Of a stretch of DNA of 64,000 bases, positions 25,676-38,034 are shown piece after piece. A model generated the notes under the pieces. It had not been told where the DNA came from and did no database searches. It was given only the letters and a program-made list of their open reading frames with translations. The position numbers and the translations under genes were made by a program. Source of the DNA: Magicicada septendecula (taxonomy: Eukaryota > Arthropoda > Insecta > Hemiptera > Cicadidae); NCBI GenBank assembly GCA_034769895.1, contig CM068367.1, positions 116,420,573-116,484,572 on the forward strand, given 5' to 3'. Positions within the stretch are counted from its first letter, which is position 1. Each line of letters begins with the position of its first letter.

Positions 25676-25899
25676 AAGAAAGACTATGGCGACAACTAGT
25701 CATCAAGGGTTTTAGTCTGTGGTTGAAGTCTTAAAATGAAGTCTCAATGAAGCCGTAAAATCTGTGTGTAGTTTTGCGCTAAAAAAAACAAAATACACAT
25801 TACTTATAAGATTATAAACACAGTTTTCACAAGACTTTTTAAGGCTTGTTTATTTAGCGTACACGCCTTATGCAGGGGTCCAAAGGGGGTGTGACGCGA

Positions 25900-26457
25900 A
25901 CATATGTTTTTATAGAAGAAAAATGTACTAGTGTCTCCACCCCAACTCCACTCTCACCTACACGTCGGTGGGCCCTGTTACGCCGAGCAATCCACTCCAA
26001 GGTTGTGGTAACCAATCCTTGGCGGAGTGGATCGGTAATCAAATGAGTGATGGAGGTTCTGTCAGGGCAGTCCGGGGATATCTTGGATCCTGGCCTGGCA
26101 GGACGGTGCTCATCGGCAGCAGGGTGTGCATCCAGTGTGGAGGCGGAGGAGGCTATAGTAGCCCAACGGCTGCACACATGGGCTGAGTCAGTTAGCCTAC
26201 TGCGACCGGGCAGAGACAGCTCGTCCGCAGAGGTGAAAGCACCTCTCGAGGAGAAGAGCACTACGAAATCAAAGTTCCTGGCCCTCCAGGTTAAGGGTTG
26301 GATCGGAGAATTCACATATCCCATCTGTCAAACTCTTTTATGTTCAGAAACATATCAGTTTCTCAGCCAGTCAGTTTTACAAACTGGCGGAGGCTGTTAA
26401 AGGAGGCCTTGGCAGTAGTGGGTTGTCGCACCGCTGAAGAAGAAGAAGAAGAAGACA
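25900..26457 (+). mobile_element. GC-richer retroposon with GAA tail
   Basis: This block is distinctly richer in G and C than its neighbours and ends in a GAA repeat (26438-26457) directly after a CGCACCGCT word. That layout is typical of the 3' end of a LINE or of a SINE-like retroposon. Overlapping open frames on both strands (up to 156 codons on the minus strand, 117 on the plus) reflect the composition. None carries RT or endonuclease motifs. I see no clear pol III A and B boxes, so a tRNA-derived SINE is not supported. Confidence 0.5.
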
Positions 26458-26966
26458 CGCATTGTGCAACATTAATGTGTGTGGAAATTAACGTGTAACA
26501 TTTCTATACACGTTAAGGAAATGTGCTATAAAGTATTGTAACCCTTTGACAATAATGGACAGTTTTGTCTCAACATTTACAATACGTTCTTAAGAAAAAC
26601 TACTCTGTTCTTTCGTGACCATGTATAATTCAAATCAATTTACGTCACAGAATCGACTGCACGGCCGAACAAACACGTTTTTCTTCTATGGCTAAACGAA
26701 TGTGACACCGCCAGCCAGCCAATGATCACCATATATAAAGTTGTCTTGTCTGTACTCGGAAGATAAACTTGACACCTGCTTTCTAATTCACACTGTTAAC
26801 TACGGCGTAGTAATGTTACTGTGTGTGGTACGTTACTTGCCTCAAAATTACACGGACTTAGGAACTACGCAATAATTGATTCTATCTTACGATAATTATT
26901 CTAGAATTAATGCATAACCCTTTAGAATAATTAAAAACATATAGTGTAAAATTTATTTAATTTTTC
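26458..26966. other. Unassigned sequence with TATA-like word
   Basis: CCATATATAAAG at about 26731 could be an LTR or promoter relic, but no bounded element was found. Confidence 0.35.
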
Positions 26967-26974
26967 TATTTTAA

Positions 26975-27924
26975 CAGTGGCGTAACTCTTCTTTCGGACC
27001 CCCTACTACCCTTCCTTAATTCATAATTTTGTTCTTGTTCCGCCTTAGATATAACCCGTCCTTATACCTGTAGAAACTACTAAAATTATCTGACGTAAAC
27101 AGAATAACTATTATTTCTTGTATGATGTATACTCAATTAACAAAATATAACTTTCCTTTCAATATTGATAGTTTTGATTTCCTAGTTAGTATCGTTAATG
27201 CCTAGTTAGTTTCTTTAATAGACAAATAATTAAAAAAATACTGATAATCAGACACGTCATTAGTAGCCAGTTATAACAGTTATGATTTTGGCATTTAATA
27301 AACTTATATGCGTCTTAAATAATTCAAATTACATTAAATTAAAATTCATAAAGTCAGTGAATGTTTATATTAAATTTTATGGCGTACATTTTAGTAATTA
27401 ATCTTATATTTTTAAACAAACCAAAACTCTTAGGTCATTATTTAAATGACCCGTCATGTGTTTTAGCCTTATAATTTGAAATAATTTTAATTATAGGACT
27501 AGTATTGGCACTGGAATTAAAGAAAAATACTGTGATAAAAAGCCATTTTATTTTACAAAAATAGGGTTTTTATTTCAAAACATTACATAGTACAGAGTAA
27601 TTTAAAAACGTAATTTGAAGATTACAAGGCGAAATAACAATACCTCAATGCCATTACTATATTTTAAAAATAGTAATATGAAATTCAACATATTTTATTT
27701 TAGTTTGGAAAGTTCTTTCATTTGGAATTTTCGTGATCTTACTGCATTGTGAGACGCAGAAGTGTTTATTATTTTATTAATATCAATCAGTCTATTAGTT
27801 TCATTTAACACAATTAGTGCCGCTCAGCCTTATTTGAGATATCGTGCTACCCAGAAAATTCTTAATCAATTTGACCTTGGAGATAGTTGGAGAAATTTGT
27901 GCGGGGCCGATAGTTACGCCATTC
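26975..27924. mobile_element. hAT-like non-autonomous element, 950 bp
   Basis: The ends are inverted repeats, CAGTGGCGTAACTCTTC on the left and GAATGGCGTAACTATC read inward from the right. Both continue into C-rich GGACCCC/GGCCCCG words. The flanks are TATTTTAA (26967-26974) and TAATTTAA (27925-27932), matching at 7 of 8 positions, as expected of an old 8-bp hAT duplication. The interior is AT-rich and noncoding. The first bases resemble the shorter MITE family at 22.9 and 46.2 kb (CAGTGGYGTA), so they may use related transposases. Confidence 0.7.
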
Positions 27925-27932
27925 TAATTTAA

Positions 27933-30900
27933 TGCAACATAATTAGGAAAATGCGTAAGATATATGTAAGATATGTTAAATATGTAAGATGCAATTATCT
28001 CGAAAATAGTAATTCTTTATGCAAACACAAAATTTATATTGTCAGTTGTTAATTTTCATATTATCCAAACTGTACTGTATTTGATAAAACACAAACAGGT
28101 TCTTTGTTAATAAAATTAGTATAAAAAAGTATGTAATACGTGCTTGTAATGTGTTCATTTTATGTGTTAGTTCAATGCTACAAGATGTCAGTTCACAACA
28201 CGCCTTTGCTTATGGCTTCTAACCAGGCGAAAGGGAAACCAGAGACGTTTTGTTGTGTACCTACTTAGATAATTTCCACGAGCGGCATCCATGACGCTAC
28301 TGGGTGGCCTGACTCAACGAGTGCACAGTGTGAAGCAATTACAGTAGAGAATTTTTTTTTGTGTAAACGGCACTGTAGCGGGCGTCAACTGTCAAGAGTG
28401 ATGCATATTATAGCCAAACGGCCGCCGTTAGACAATGACTTAAGAAAGACAATGCCTCGGCACACAGCAGATGTTGGACGTGGATGAACGACATAAGCGC
28501 AAAAGGCTACAATAACAAAGAAACAAAAGACTATGTCTTTTCGTCACAATTACCGACAAAGCGTGTACTAAGGGGACGCCAACATTTTCGACATACACGT
28601 GTGAGTTAGCGGCTGCACATGGACATAACATTTTCCACAAAAGCAGTCTAAGAGCGGATGCAATTAAGAACAAAAGAACATGCATAGCCGCACAGCGGGT
28701 AGCTTGCTTGCTGGCACGACATACGGAGTATCTTAGAGGGCTGCAGAGCAGATGTTAGTTCCTGGAAGATGACCACCATCAGCGTGTGAACGTAACAAGG
28801 GAAGTCGAGGACAATACGGCGATTCGACACACCCGGGTTATGGTACACACATGTGCGGACAGGAAATCTCTTGGGAAGGACAGTAGGGAACGTAAGACAA
28901 TCACGTAACAGACAACCGTGTAATTAGGTCCGTCGTCATACGGGGAGGTGGTATGGTCAGCAAGACTTTTAGAGAGGGGTCTTGGCTGACCTATCAGGAA
29001 CAAGGAATTCGGCAAAGGCGGGTGTTAAGAAGACGTCAACATGGAGACTAGGGTGAAGAGCTAATGGGAAGGAGACTAGAGGCCCCAGCCAGAGTATCTA
29101 GGAGGAGTCTTCGCAGAATCGGAAGCGAGAAACCAATCATGACAGTAAGGGTATGATATCCGTGGAGGGAGTCGTGTTGCTGAAGAAATAAAATTAGGTG
29201 TTCGCAGAGAAGGAGAGTTCAGTCTATTTTAAATCTCAAGTCAGTCGATTTTCAATTTTCAAACAGGCAATTTGAGTTCAGTCTCAGTTCGGTCGTATTC
29301 TAATTGTTGTCAGTCAATTTTATTTCGGTATAAATCAGCCAGAGTCTTTCAGATGGACTGTAGTAAAGTGTATTGATACAAGCAGAGAGATCGTTCGGGA
29401 GTGCATCAGAAACTATGTAAAACTGTAGAACTAACCCGTGCGTTAATAGAATTCATAAGATCGTGGAAGTTAAATACTAAGACTATGTCGAGTTAAGTAC
29501 GATCAGACTTTGTGATCATAAATATCCCGTTTTATGAATCGAATGCGTGTGACAAAGTATTGACAATATATCACGTTACCGTGACGTAAGTGACATGAGA
29601 CAATATAGTGAGATTGTGCCACGAATTAACTCACTGAAATGCAAATAAAGCCAATTATATTTGCATAAGTGAATACATTATAAATGGTACAATCGCTCTA
29701 GTTGAACGCGGCGTAAACTATTGCACACGTACATCGAGAGTGACAAAGAACCTGCACGCAAAAGTGTTTTAGACAATGAAGAAATATTCGAATTAACGCT
29801 ATTAGTCATTTCATGCGAGTATCCGAATAAAATGAGGAACAAATAATGTCGTGACGGAGGGTCAAGTGAAATTTAATTGGCGTATCACAATTCAATGACG
29901 CGGAGTAGATTAATCGTCTTATCTTCAGCCTGGACCTCGTCGCAGAATGAGGAACTACGCAGTTAGTCACCGTAAATTGGATACAAACACCAAGTAAATT
30001 ATTATTATTCATGTACCATTAGATTAGGTTGCCTAGACTGTCCTGCCACTCAAAAAGAACTCGCCACTGAGTTGAATATACATTTATTTAATTGCTCTAA
30101 GTAACGCAAATTGAGAAATATGAATCCATAGAGTAGGATATATTGAAATTTATAAAGTCATTAATTAACCTTTATTGATTTGTAGATGTTCATAAATGTT
30201 AGAGATAATATAACGGCGTTGTGTATTTAATATGTTGTATAGGAACGCTAACTTTATTCAGAATTTAAATGACATTGAAAATATATAATAAATTTGTATT
30301 GTTCACGAAAGTTAATAGTGTCTGAGTCACATAATTGTTATTCACCCAAAACACCTGTTTACATATGGTGCTCCAGAACGCGGGACGTATTAAAGTTCAG
30401 TGATATCAGAGTGTATCATCATATATGGTATGCCCGTCCTGGAGCAGTAAACAAGATCTGTAGTAAAAACCTACATTTATGGAAAACTCCTTAGAATGGA
30501 ATACAATTAATTATCATACCTTACATGATGAAGTTCCTATGAGCAGATATATTTAGCATCAATAATAAACCATTTATTCAAACTGATAAAGAAGTGTCAA
30601 TCATAGTAAACAAGGTAATTTAGTTATTTGAACAATTAACATTTACACTCATAACTTCACAGAAAATATAAAGTCGTATATGAACACCCAAACTTGGGGT
30701 TGTGACCTAATTAAAATCAATTAATTAATCTATGCAGATAAAATTGCATATAATAAATATAACGTTGTAACAGTAATATGAAGGATTAGCGGTTTTATCC
30801 TAATAAGAGTGAGGATCACACAGGTCGAAAAACCGAGAGACTTCCTAATCGTACAAACTAAGAAGAAGCCGTAAAAAATAAGAATAAGAGAGAATAATTA

Positions 30901-33292
30901 TTGGGACATCAAAAGAGGACAGCGATAAGGTATACAAGCGTATGAGATTTGTTGCAGGGTAAAAGTTGAAAATGTTCTTTAAAACGTTGTTTCTTTTACG
31001 TATCATTGTTTGCATCGTTATCTCCGCTATCATGGCAATAATTGCAGTTATTGTAAATACGCGTACACGTGTTACATTACAATCGACAAAGTCCCAATTA
31101 GCATACTTATTTTCTTGTTGACGGGCAACATTTCAAATGTGGTATGACTGCCTTAGTAATACACTGTCAAGATAGAAGAATAAATTAATGTGAAAAAACT
31201 AATACACCTAGTAACTACTGCAGTTTTCGATCCAGAAAGTACTTTGTTTACCTTGTGGCATAGGTATTGGAACTTATAAACTAGATTTGTATTTAACACT
31301 TATATCCATCGTCGAATAACTATCTTCCCCAGATATGCTGTTCACTTTTGTTAATTGTCCTTCAGTATGTTTTTACCTGTCACTCCCACTCCGTCTCTTT
31401 CTCTTCTTTCACCCTTTTTCTCTTTTTCCCTTCTGTCACTTTCTGTCTATATTTCCCGCCCCGTCTCGCTCACTCACGGCTCTGACTGCCTCCTTTACTT
31501 CAACCCATGTATACTTATAGTCTCGGTTTTCGTCGTTTTTACGTGTGTAGTATGTTACGCTGTCGGTCATTTGAACGACGAAACGACGTTTTTACCTGTT
31601 CTCACCCTGTCGCACTTTCACTTGGTCGCAACTGACCGAATCTGTGGCAACTAGTAAAAACTTTCCTGTTCAAAACTTCGATAAGACTATAATTCTGTAA
31701 TTTTTTCATTTGTGCGAGTAACCTCTTTCTTCCAATATTTTTGTTAGGTTAAGTTAGGTTAGGAATGAATAGAATTGTAACTGTAATTGTAATTTTCTGT
31801 TATAATAAAAACACGAAAATATTAGTAACGATTGGCAGTATAAATTTCACACTATCATAGCGCAGGGAAAGCTGATTGATGGCAACAGTATATAAACATT
31901 GGAATCAGCCATACGCTTTACCTTCATCTCTTCACGCGTCTTTGATAGACGTAGTCTGTGTCTGTAATTGACGACGTTTAGCATCCGGATTGGCCGTGGC
32001 GCACCAGACCGGGTTCTTATTTTCACATCGATCGCAACTGACTGCGGTCTGTGTGTTATTTATCATTCCTTATAAGTCCCCAAAATACTTTCTGGACTGC
32101 GTATTTGTCGATAAAATTTTATAATTTCAAGTACATTTTTTAATATTTTACAACAGTGTATGTGTGTGTGCTCGCGCGGGCGCGTGTGTGTGTGTTTTGA
32201 CTTTTTTAGTGTAGTAAGAGAGGAAGAGAGTGAGGGGGAGAGAGGGATAGAAAGCGAGTAGAAGAGCCAAAACAAGCGTAGCACAAGAAAAAATGTTCTA
32301 GGTAGGAGAGAAAATGTGTATGTTTACACATACTCACTCTCAATTATTAATTAATGAAATGTGATTAATTTATGTCATTTACAACCCAGTGTATGATGAC
32401 GAAAAAATTTATTTGCTCTCTTTGTAAATTCATGTTGTTTCTGAGGGGAGAAATAATAATTTTATATATAATCGGATAAACAGATGGAACGAAACCCGTT
32501 GCACTCCATAGCCAGAAATAAAATACCCACGCGTACAAATACATGAACAAAGTTTAGTGTGAGGAAAGAGAATCAGAAGCAATCACACGTTATCATGAAA
32601 TCACTTTAAACTCTCTTCTCCCCTCAATCACCCTCTCTCTGTTTGTCTGTCGATTCAAAGTACTTTTACCACAGTGAAGCAGCAGAGAGAGGGTGATAGT
32701 TATACAAAAACCACGATGACGAGAAAATAGATTGAAGTAGATTTTCTGTACAAAGTATTCGAACGAGAGAGGATTTATACAAGAGGAGCCACTGCAAATG
32801 TTGACACGTTTAAGAAATTCCATTTAATATATATTGGAAAGGATGTTTACTTAGCGACGTAATAGCACAGTCTAAAGTAAAATTTCCGCAGGCTATGTTA
32901 CGACTGAATACGGAAATAGTAGAACATAAGAGACACCGAGATAACGAAAACGAAGATATCATTATTTCAATTTCAAATTTAACACTTTCATTTGGTTTTT
33001 GATTAATGCCGAATACGGTACAGGACGGAGAGAATACACATCTCATCAGCTGTTCCAGTTTCTTCACTATTCCACGCAATCAATGCTGCTGCTCATTAGT
33101 TGATTAATGTGTTTATGTAGTTCTTCTGTGATTATTGGCAAATTAGATTCTGCACTAACAAAGAGGTTAAGAAAACTAAGTGAAACAATAGAGTATAACA
33201 TTGTTTTAAACAGATTGTTATACTAAAATAATTATCAAATTAAACTTTGTGAATATATGTACACAATCAATTTCTGCTACAATTCGTTTCTT
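27933..33292. other. Long unassigned stretch
   Basis: No gene, RNA or bounded transposon recognised over 5.3 kb. A GC-richer part lies at about 28180-29180 with only short frames. At 29220-29350 several CAGTC words precede CGGTATAAAT, which could be an old LTR or promoter but has no partner copy in the window. AGTATATAAAC occurs at about 31889. A TTAGG-like string lies at 31744-31763. A GT/GC run lies at about 32157-32194. Confidence 0.45.
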
Positions 33293-33357
33293 GATATATA
33301 TAAAATATTTAAAATTTATATTTATTTTACCTGTTATTTTTCCCTTATTTGGAACAT

Positions 33358-33388
33358 GTTTCGAGAACTCCTGTGTTCTCATCCTCAG
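33358..33388 (-). other. Hammerhead-like hairpin, left arm
   Basis: Minus strand: CTGAGGA, T, GAGAAC, 6-base loop, GTTCTC, GAAAC, then ATGTTCC. The 6-bp stem is perfect. Confidence 0.4.
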
Positions 33389-33688
33389 CCTTCGTGATCT
33401 TGCGTCTGGTGAAGTATTTGTGTGTTGGCTGGCTGCTATTTTGGTTTCTTGTTGGTCTCTGGTATTTTAAAGTGGTATTATTGTGTGTGATTGTGGTGTA
33501 TGTATTAGTATTTTGTGTATTTTCGATGTTGAGTGCTTTGAATATTGTGTCATGTTTTGTATTGATTTGTATTTGTACAGGTATTAGTTTGTTTTGTATT
33601 TAGACACCACAATCACACACAGTAATACCACTTTAAAATACCAGAGACTAACAAGAAACCAAAATAACACCACGCAAGATTACGAAGG

Positions 33689-33719
33689 CTGAGGATGAGA
33701 ACACAGGAGTTCTCGAAAC
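33689..33719 (+). other. Hammerhead-like hairpin, right arm
   Basis: Plus strand copy of the same structure with an identical stem and loop. A degenerate third copy at 39825-39876 reads TGATGA, T, GAG ... CTA, GAAACATGTTCC, which moves the core closer to the canonical CTGATGA. Confidence 0.4.
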
Positions 33720-34023
33720 ATGTTCCAAATAAGGGAAAAATAACATCTTGAGGTAAAATAAATATAAATTTTAAATATATATTGTAACTAGTAAATGATG
33801 TGTCGTCCTTCTTATTTAAAGCCCCGCGTTGGGTTCGTCAATATGTAACGAGAAAATGGGTTCGTACCTGTTAAAATGTGTTTACACTTGTTTATTATGT
33901 GTATAAGTGTAAATGTGGTGTGTTCGCCTCACACCGGTAGTTACCATAATAGTAGTCACTACTGAAGTCTGTAGCGTGGTCCAATTCACTAGTACAACCT
34001 ACCTGTTAATTCATAGGGGTTGC

Positions 34024-34041
34024 GATTCCCGGGTGGCGCCA
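34024..34041 (-). other. Candidate primer-binding site
   Basis: Minus strand TGGCGCCACCCGGGAATC. A start of TGG followed by a sequence resembling the complement of a tRNA 3' end (its complement contains GATTCCCGG and ends CCA) is typical of an LTR-element PBS. It lies downstream of the Gag-like frame rather than upstream, so it may belong to another element or be coincidental. The tRNA is not identified. Confidence 0.3.
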
Positions 34042-34070
34042 AATTGTTTATATTAAAACAATTAAAACTG

Positions 34071-34890
34071 TTAAATTACAAGTTGATAAGTGTTATTAGC
34101 GTTGACAGCTGGAGCGTTCAAATGCTTCCCGCCGCTGTACAGGTTGCCGTTTTGTCCACTCGTGACGAGCGCTAGTTGGTTACTCTGCCTTCGCCCGCGG
34201 ATGAAGTTTACCTGACGCCTGCCATCGCTTCTATTCTGGTTACTCCCGAGTCCCCGGTTGTACTGATAACTGGGATTGTACCGGTTGCCATAGTAGTTAT
34301 GGTCGTTGGGGTGACCATTTGTGCCTTGTTCCGGTTCAGCTCCTCTGTAACTATCATTTGGTCGGTTATTATTTGGGATGTTTCTGTTGTTATCTTGGTT
34401 CCCCGGACGATTGTTTTGTTGACCTCTGTTATTTGGCTGATTATTCGGAGAATGATTCTGGGTATTTCTATTAAATGGCTGTTCATCGTGATAATTATTA
34501 TTGTTTCGGCCCAAGTTATTCCGGTTGCTGTTTTGTGTATGATAGTATGGTACATTGAAATTGGGTTCAACCTGTCTCCTCTTCATTCTTCCTCCTCTTC
34601 TTCTTCTTCTTCTTCTTCTTCTTCTTCTTCTTCTTCTTCTTCTTCTTCATCTTCTTCAACTTCAATTGTCTTCATCTTGGTTCGGTTCTCCTCTTCTCAT
34701 CTGGTTTAATTTCTATTTAGCCGTAGGAATTTGTTCACTTCCTTTGATTCTTCTTTAGTTCTGGTTTCTTATCTTCTTTTGTTAGTTCCTAATTGTTTGG
34801 TCAATCACCTTTTGTCTCTGTGTATGTTTCGTGGTTCCCTTCTTTGTGTTTCTGTTGTTGGGTCAATCACTTGGGTTGGGTAATATCGTC
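34071..34890 (-). pseudogene. Gag-like Asn-rich fragment of an LTR retrotransposon
   Basis: The minus-strand frame 34586-34071 (171 codons) is extremely rich in Asn with Gln, Arg, Pro and Tyr, and contains GRRQVNFIRGRRQSNQ near its end. This composition matches the basic, disordered C-terminal part of Gag in several insect Ty3/Gypsy-like elements. No CCHC zinc knuckle is visible. Upstream in the same frame is a Glu run from a TTC microsatellite (34590-34650), and before it a charged region with KEVNKFLRLNRN and ENRTKMKTIEVEEDE interrupted by stops. Protease and RT do not follow. The overlapping plus frame (34176-34709) is a shadow. An unrelated low-complexity host exon is the alternative. Confidence 0.45.
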
Positions 34891-34894
34891 GTTC

Positions 34895-35039
34895 GTCGTG
34901 TCATAATATTTATATTTTATTCATTTTTTAAACATTTTATTTTATATGAAGTATTTTTACATTAAGAATTATCTTTTTTATCCCTGGTACTGGGGTGGCT
35001 TATTTGTGTTGTAACAATATATATATATATATATACATT

Positions 35040-35084
<45 letters not shown>

Positions 35085-38034
35085 GTACTGTAGCAACATG
35101 CCAATGTTAAATATCTTGGAAGTAGACTCCTACAATCGTATAAACATGTTCAGGAATGCCGGAATCAGCGACCAAAGAATATTTTGAAACGATAGGCGGC
35201 TAGAAAAGAAAAGGAACAATGGCAGAGTTAGAATGAGAAACATGTCAAAGTAGCGTAAGAAAGTAAGTAAATAAAAGAAATCTTGTATTTTGCAAAATCG
35301 GTAACTTTAAAAATAAAAAAAGAAAGAATAAGCCAAAGGTAATTGAAATCTTATTTATACATTCGTCAAAATTTAATTATTTATTTCAAAAACGTTGTTT
35401 GGATGAATGTAATAACAGTTAAAATCGGAATATACGTGCTCGATACCCAAAATATCTTATTTATTTTCTTTCTACACTTAAAGATATTATCTTTCCATCT
35501 TTGTTGAGATTTTTTAATCTAGTCATACGATATAGTACACGTAATACGACAGTTGTTACACGTTATGGGCTATTACTGTTGCTATTCTGTTAGTCCACCA
35601 GAACGTGGACTAAGAGGCTCCCCCCTTCGTACTCATTAGAGATGATCAACGTTGAAGAGTTATAGCCCAAAGCACTGCTTCTTCATTGACATAGCGAAGC
35701 TTCTCTTAACCTGCTACAATACTAGTGATCCATCTATCTCGATTCTGATAAAAGATACCGCTTAACCTTAATTAGTTGATTGATCACAAAGTCACGTCTA
35801 TGCACTATACAGTGGCACGACAAAGAGGACGACTGAAGGATTAGCAGATTCCAACGCACGCACAGGCACAGGCCGCCAGTGGCAACAGTACCCAGTCAGT
35901 GAATCACCAAGTAATGGTGAGATGGAGCCAGCTGCGTGTGTGTTAGTGAGCGTACGCTGGTAGTCCAGGCCAAACTATTGTTAAATAACGGATTGCCAAG
36001 GGGTCCCAGGGAGTCTTACCCAAATTCCGCGTGTTCTGTGTGAATGCGCGCTTTTAATTGACCACGCGATTTTGGTCCTATATTGGGCACTTGGCAAAGT
36101 CATAGCCTATATTTAATCACTCTCTGCGTATACATAAATAGTAATTATATAAGCAAGGTGGCAAAGTAAGCTAAATATACTAAGCTAACGTTGTGCTCAT
36201 ACAACATCCATTATATGCGAAAGCAGTTTCGTGTTCGTGTTATTAGATGTAGTGACGAAATTTTTCGCTCGACGAAGCAATCTGAAAGTGGTGAAGGGCT
36301 CAAAAATATTGTATTAAAAATGCTGTAGTAGACGATTGTAGCATTGTGTTGAAACGGGTTGAATACCCATACCTCGTGTACAGTGGCAGATTAGGCGATA
36401 TAGTAGAAATTAAGGTAGCCTATATAATTTTAACGTGACCATTGTGACTTCAACTTGGGGTCACAGATGCTTGGGACGATCAAGTAAGCGTTGAGAAGAG
36501 TAATGTGCAGCCAATAGCTAACTAAAGGGGGCGGGGGAAATGGAGGATCGCCCCGGACTCCACTTAGTAGAGGGCCTCCACATTTGGAAAATTAAGTTTT
36601 CTTGAGAAATTGTTTAATTTCTTTGCAAATGTTTTATTGTTACATCATGAAGTGTTTACAGATATTTCAAAAAAATTTAAGAAAGATAAGTTTATTATTA
36701 GAAACGTATTCATACTAAAAAGAAGCGTCAGTTGTACCTGTCGTCAATGCAGTCGGAAGTCGCAAACAGCATGGACGGCAACGGCGACGACAGCGACTCA
36801 AGAAGGTCGTGCCTCGGTAATAAAATACCGGCGGAGTGAAATACCGGGCGATAACTTGTAAATCCGACTAAATGGACTAGCAATTTTATCGATCGAAAAC
36901 AAGATGGCAAGGAAAATAAGCTTTGATGATACAACAAGAAAATTTTCGAGGGCAAAACTTAGAACGGCCATTTTAGAAAGTTCACATTATTTGCAATAAA
37001 ACTGCTGACTGACTTGAACAAAAATTGCCAAGTATTGTTTGCAGCAATAAGAAGTTTCTTTTGCAGTATATATATTTATTGTATATTATAAAGTATTGTA
37101 ATAATTTAATGCAGAATATAAATAATACTACTTCTATTAATTCTTTAAACTTTAAGGCTGTTTATTACACGAAGGGAAGCAAACAATCTCCGTTCTTACT
37201 CTTTGACATTCGAGAATTTGAAACAAGGAACATTCATTATAGGAAAATTTCTTCTTTGTAATAATTTGTTTTAGAAAATTAGCATATAAAGGTATAGAGC
37301 ATAACGTTATGTAATGTATAATACAAATGATTCAGTGCATATACCAAAATAGCCTTTGGTAGTCAAAAGCATCTTTTGATAGACCACGTCAGCAACTTCC
37401 ATCATTCAGTTATATCCTATGTCTTTCTGCGCGCGCACGCACGTTTGTGTTTTCTATGTAAAAACTCTGACTCCATCGGCGGTCGAGCGCTGAAGTGTGG
37501 GAAGCACACGGTTTTTCTTTTACGGGCTATTTTACCGTGTTGTTATATCGATTGAAACAATTGACTAGATTGGGGGAGACTGGTGGTGCTGGTGGCTCTT
37601 CACACTCTTCTTCAAACAACACATCGCCCCTCATCAATTGGCTGCCACACACGCACCGCCGCCGGTATAGTATTTCATCGATAATGAATTATTCACACAT
37701 TGGCCTCCGCTGCCCTACGTACTGCGTATTATGGAAGTCTGTTCTGCTTCTCACTCTATAGATAAACTTTTCTCTTCTACTTTTATTGTGTTTTGATCTC
37801 CAATAACGGACGGATATTGGGATTCCTTCATGGTTTAGACTTTAAACCCCATATCTGGGCGATTAAACGTGTATTTGCTCCTTGGAATGTTTTTACCATC
37901 GCCTTTCCGTATTACAAGAAACCACAATTGTTCCTCTTTTTATAAATGTATTTCACTTAATACTCCCAAACAAATTATTATTGCTTAACCTACCTGAAAT
38001 CTTCTATAGTTGTGCGCCTCCCATTGTTATGAAA
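34895..38034. other. Unassigned sequence with AT runs
   Basis: AT microsatellites at about 35018-35034 and 35043-35082. A possible faint LINE-like reading (VKYLGSRLLQSYKHVQE) at about 35107-35160 is too short to call. Nothing else supported through 38.0 kb. Confidence 0.45.

Larger units (their letters stand above)
33293..33784. repeat. Large inverted repeat of Penelope-like termini
   Basis: Left arm 33293-33500 and right arm 33604-33784 are inverted copies separated by about 100 bp. Identity is high by eye (shared words TTATTTGGAACATGTTTCGA and TATTTTAAAGTGGTATTA). The left arm has an extra block of about 30 bp near 33405-33435. Each arm carries the CTGAGGA-T-hairpin-GAAAC structure. Penelope-like elements are known for tandem or inverted terminal repeats, which is why I lean to that origin. 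No RT or GIY-YIG coding is adjacent. The open frames here are by-products. Confidence 0.6.

Noticed and set aside
25510..25734. 74-codon Gly/Ala/Asp-rich frame
   Set aside because: Composition comes from a compound trinucleotide repeat. No start context or domain supports a gene.
29220..29360. CAGTC words followed by CGGTATAAAT as a possible LTR promoter
   Set aside because: No LTR ends, no target duplication and no second copy in the window.
31880..31900. AGTATATAAAC as a core promoter
   Set aside because: No transcript, coding start or conserved element follows. TATA-like words are expected in AT-rich DNA.
34176..34709. 177-codon plus frame rich in Val, Ile and Ser that resembles a membrane protein
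   Set aside because: It is the antisense of the Asn-rich Gag-like frame. Hydrophobic codons arise from complementing Asn-rich codons and the TTC repeat.
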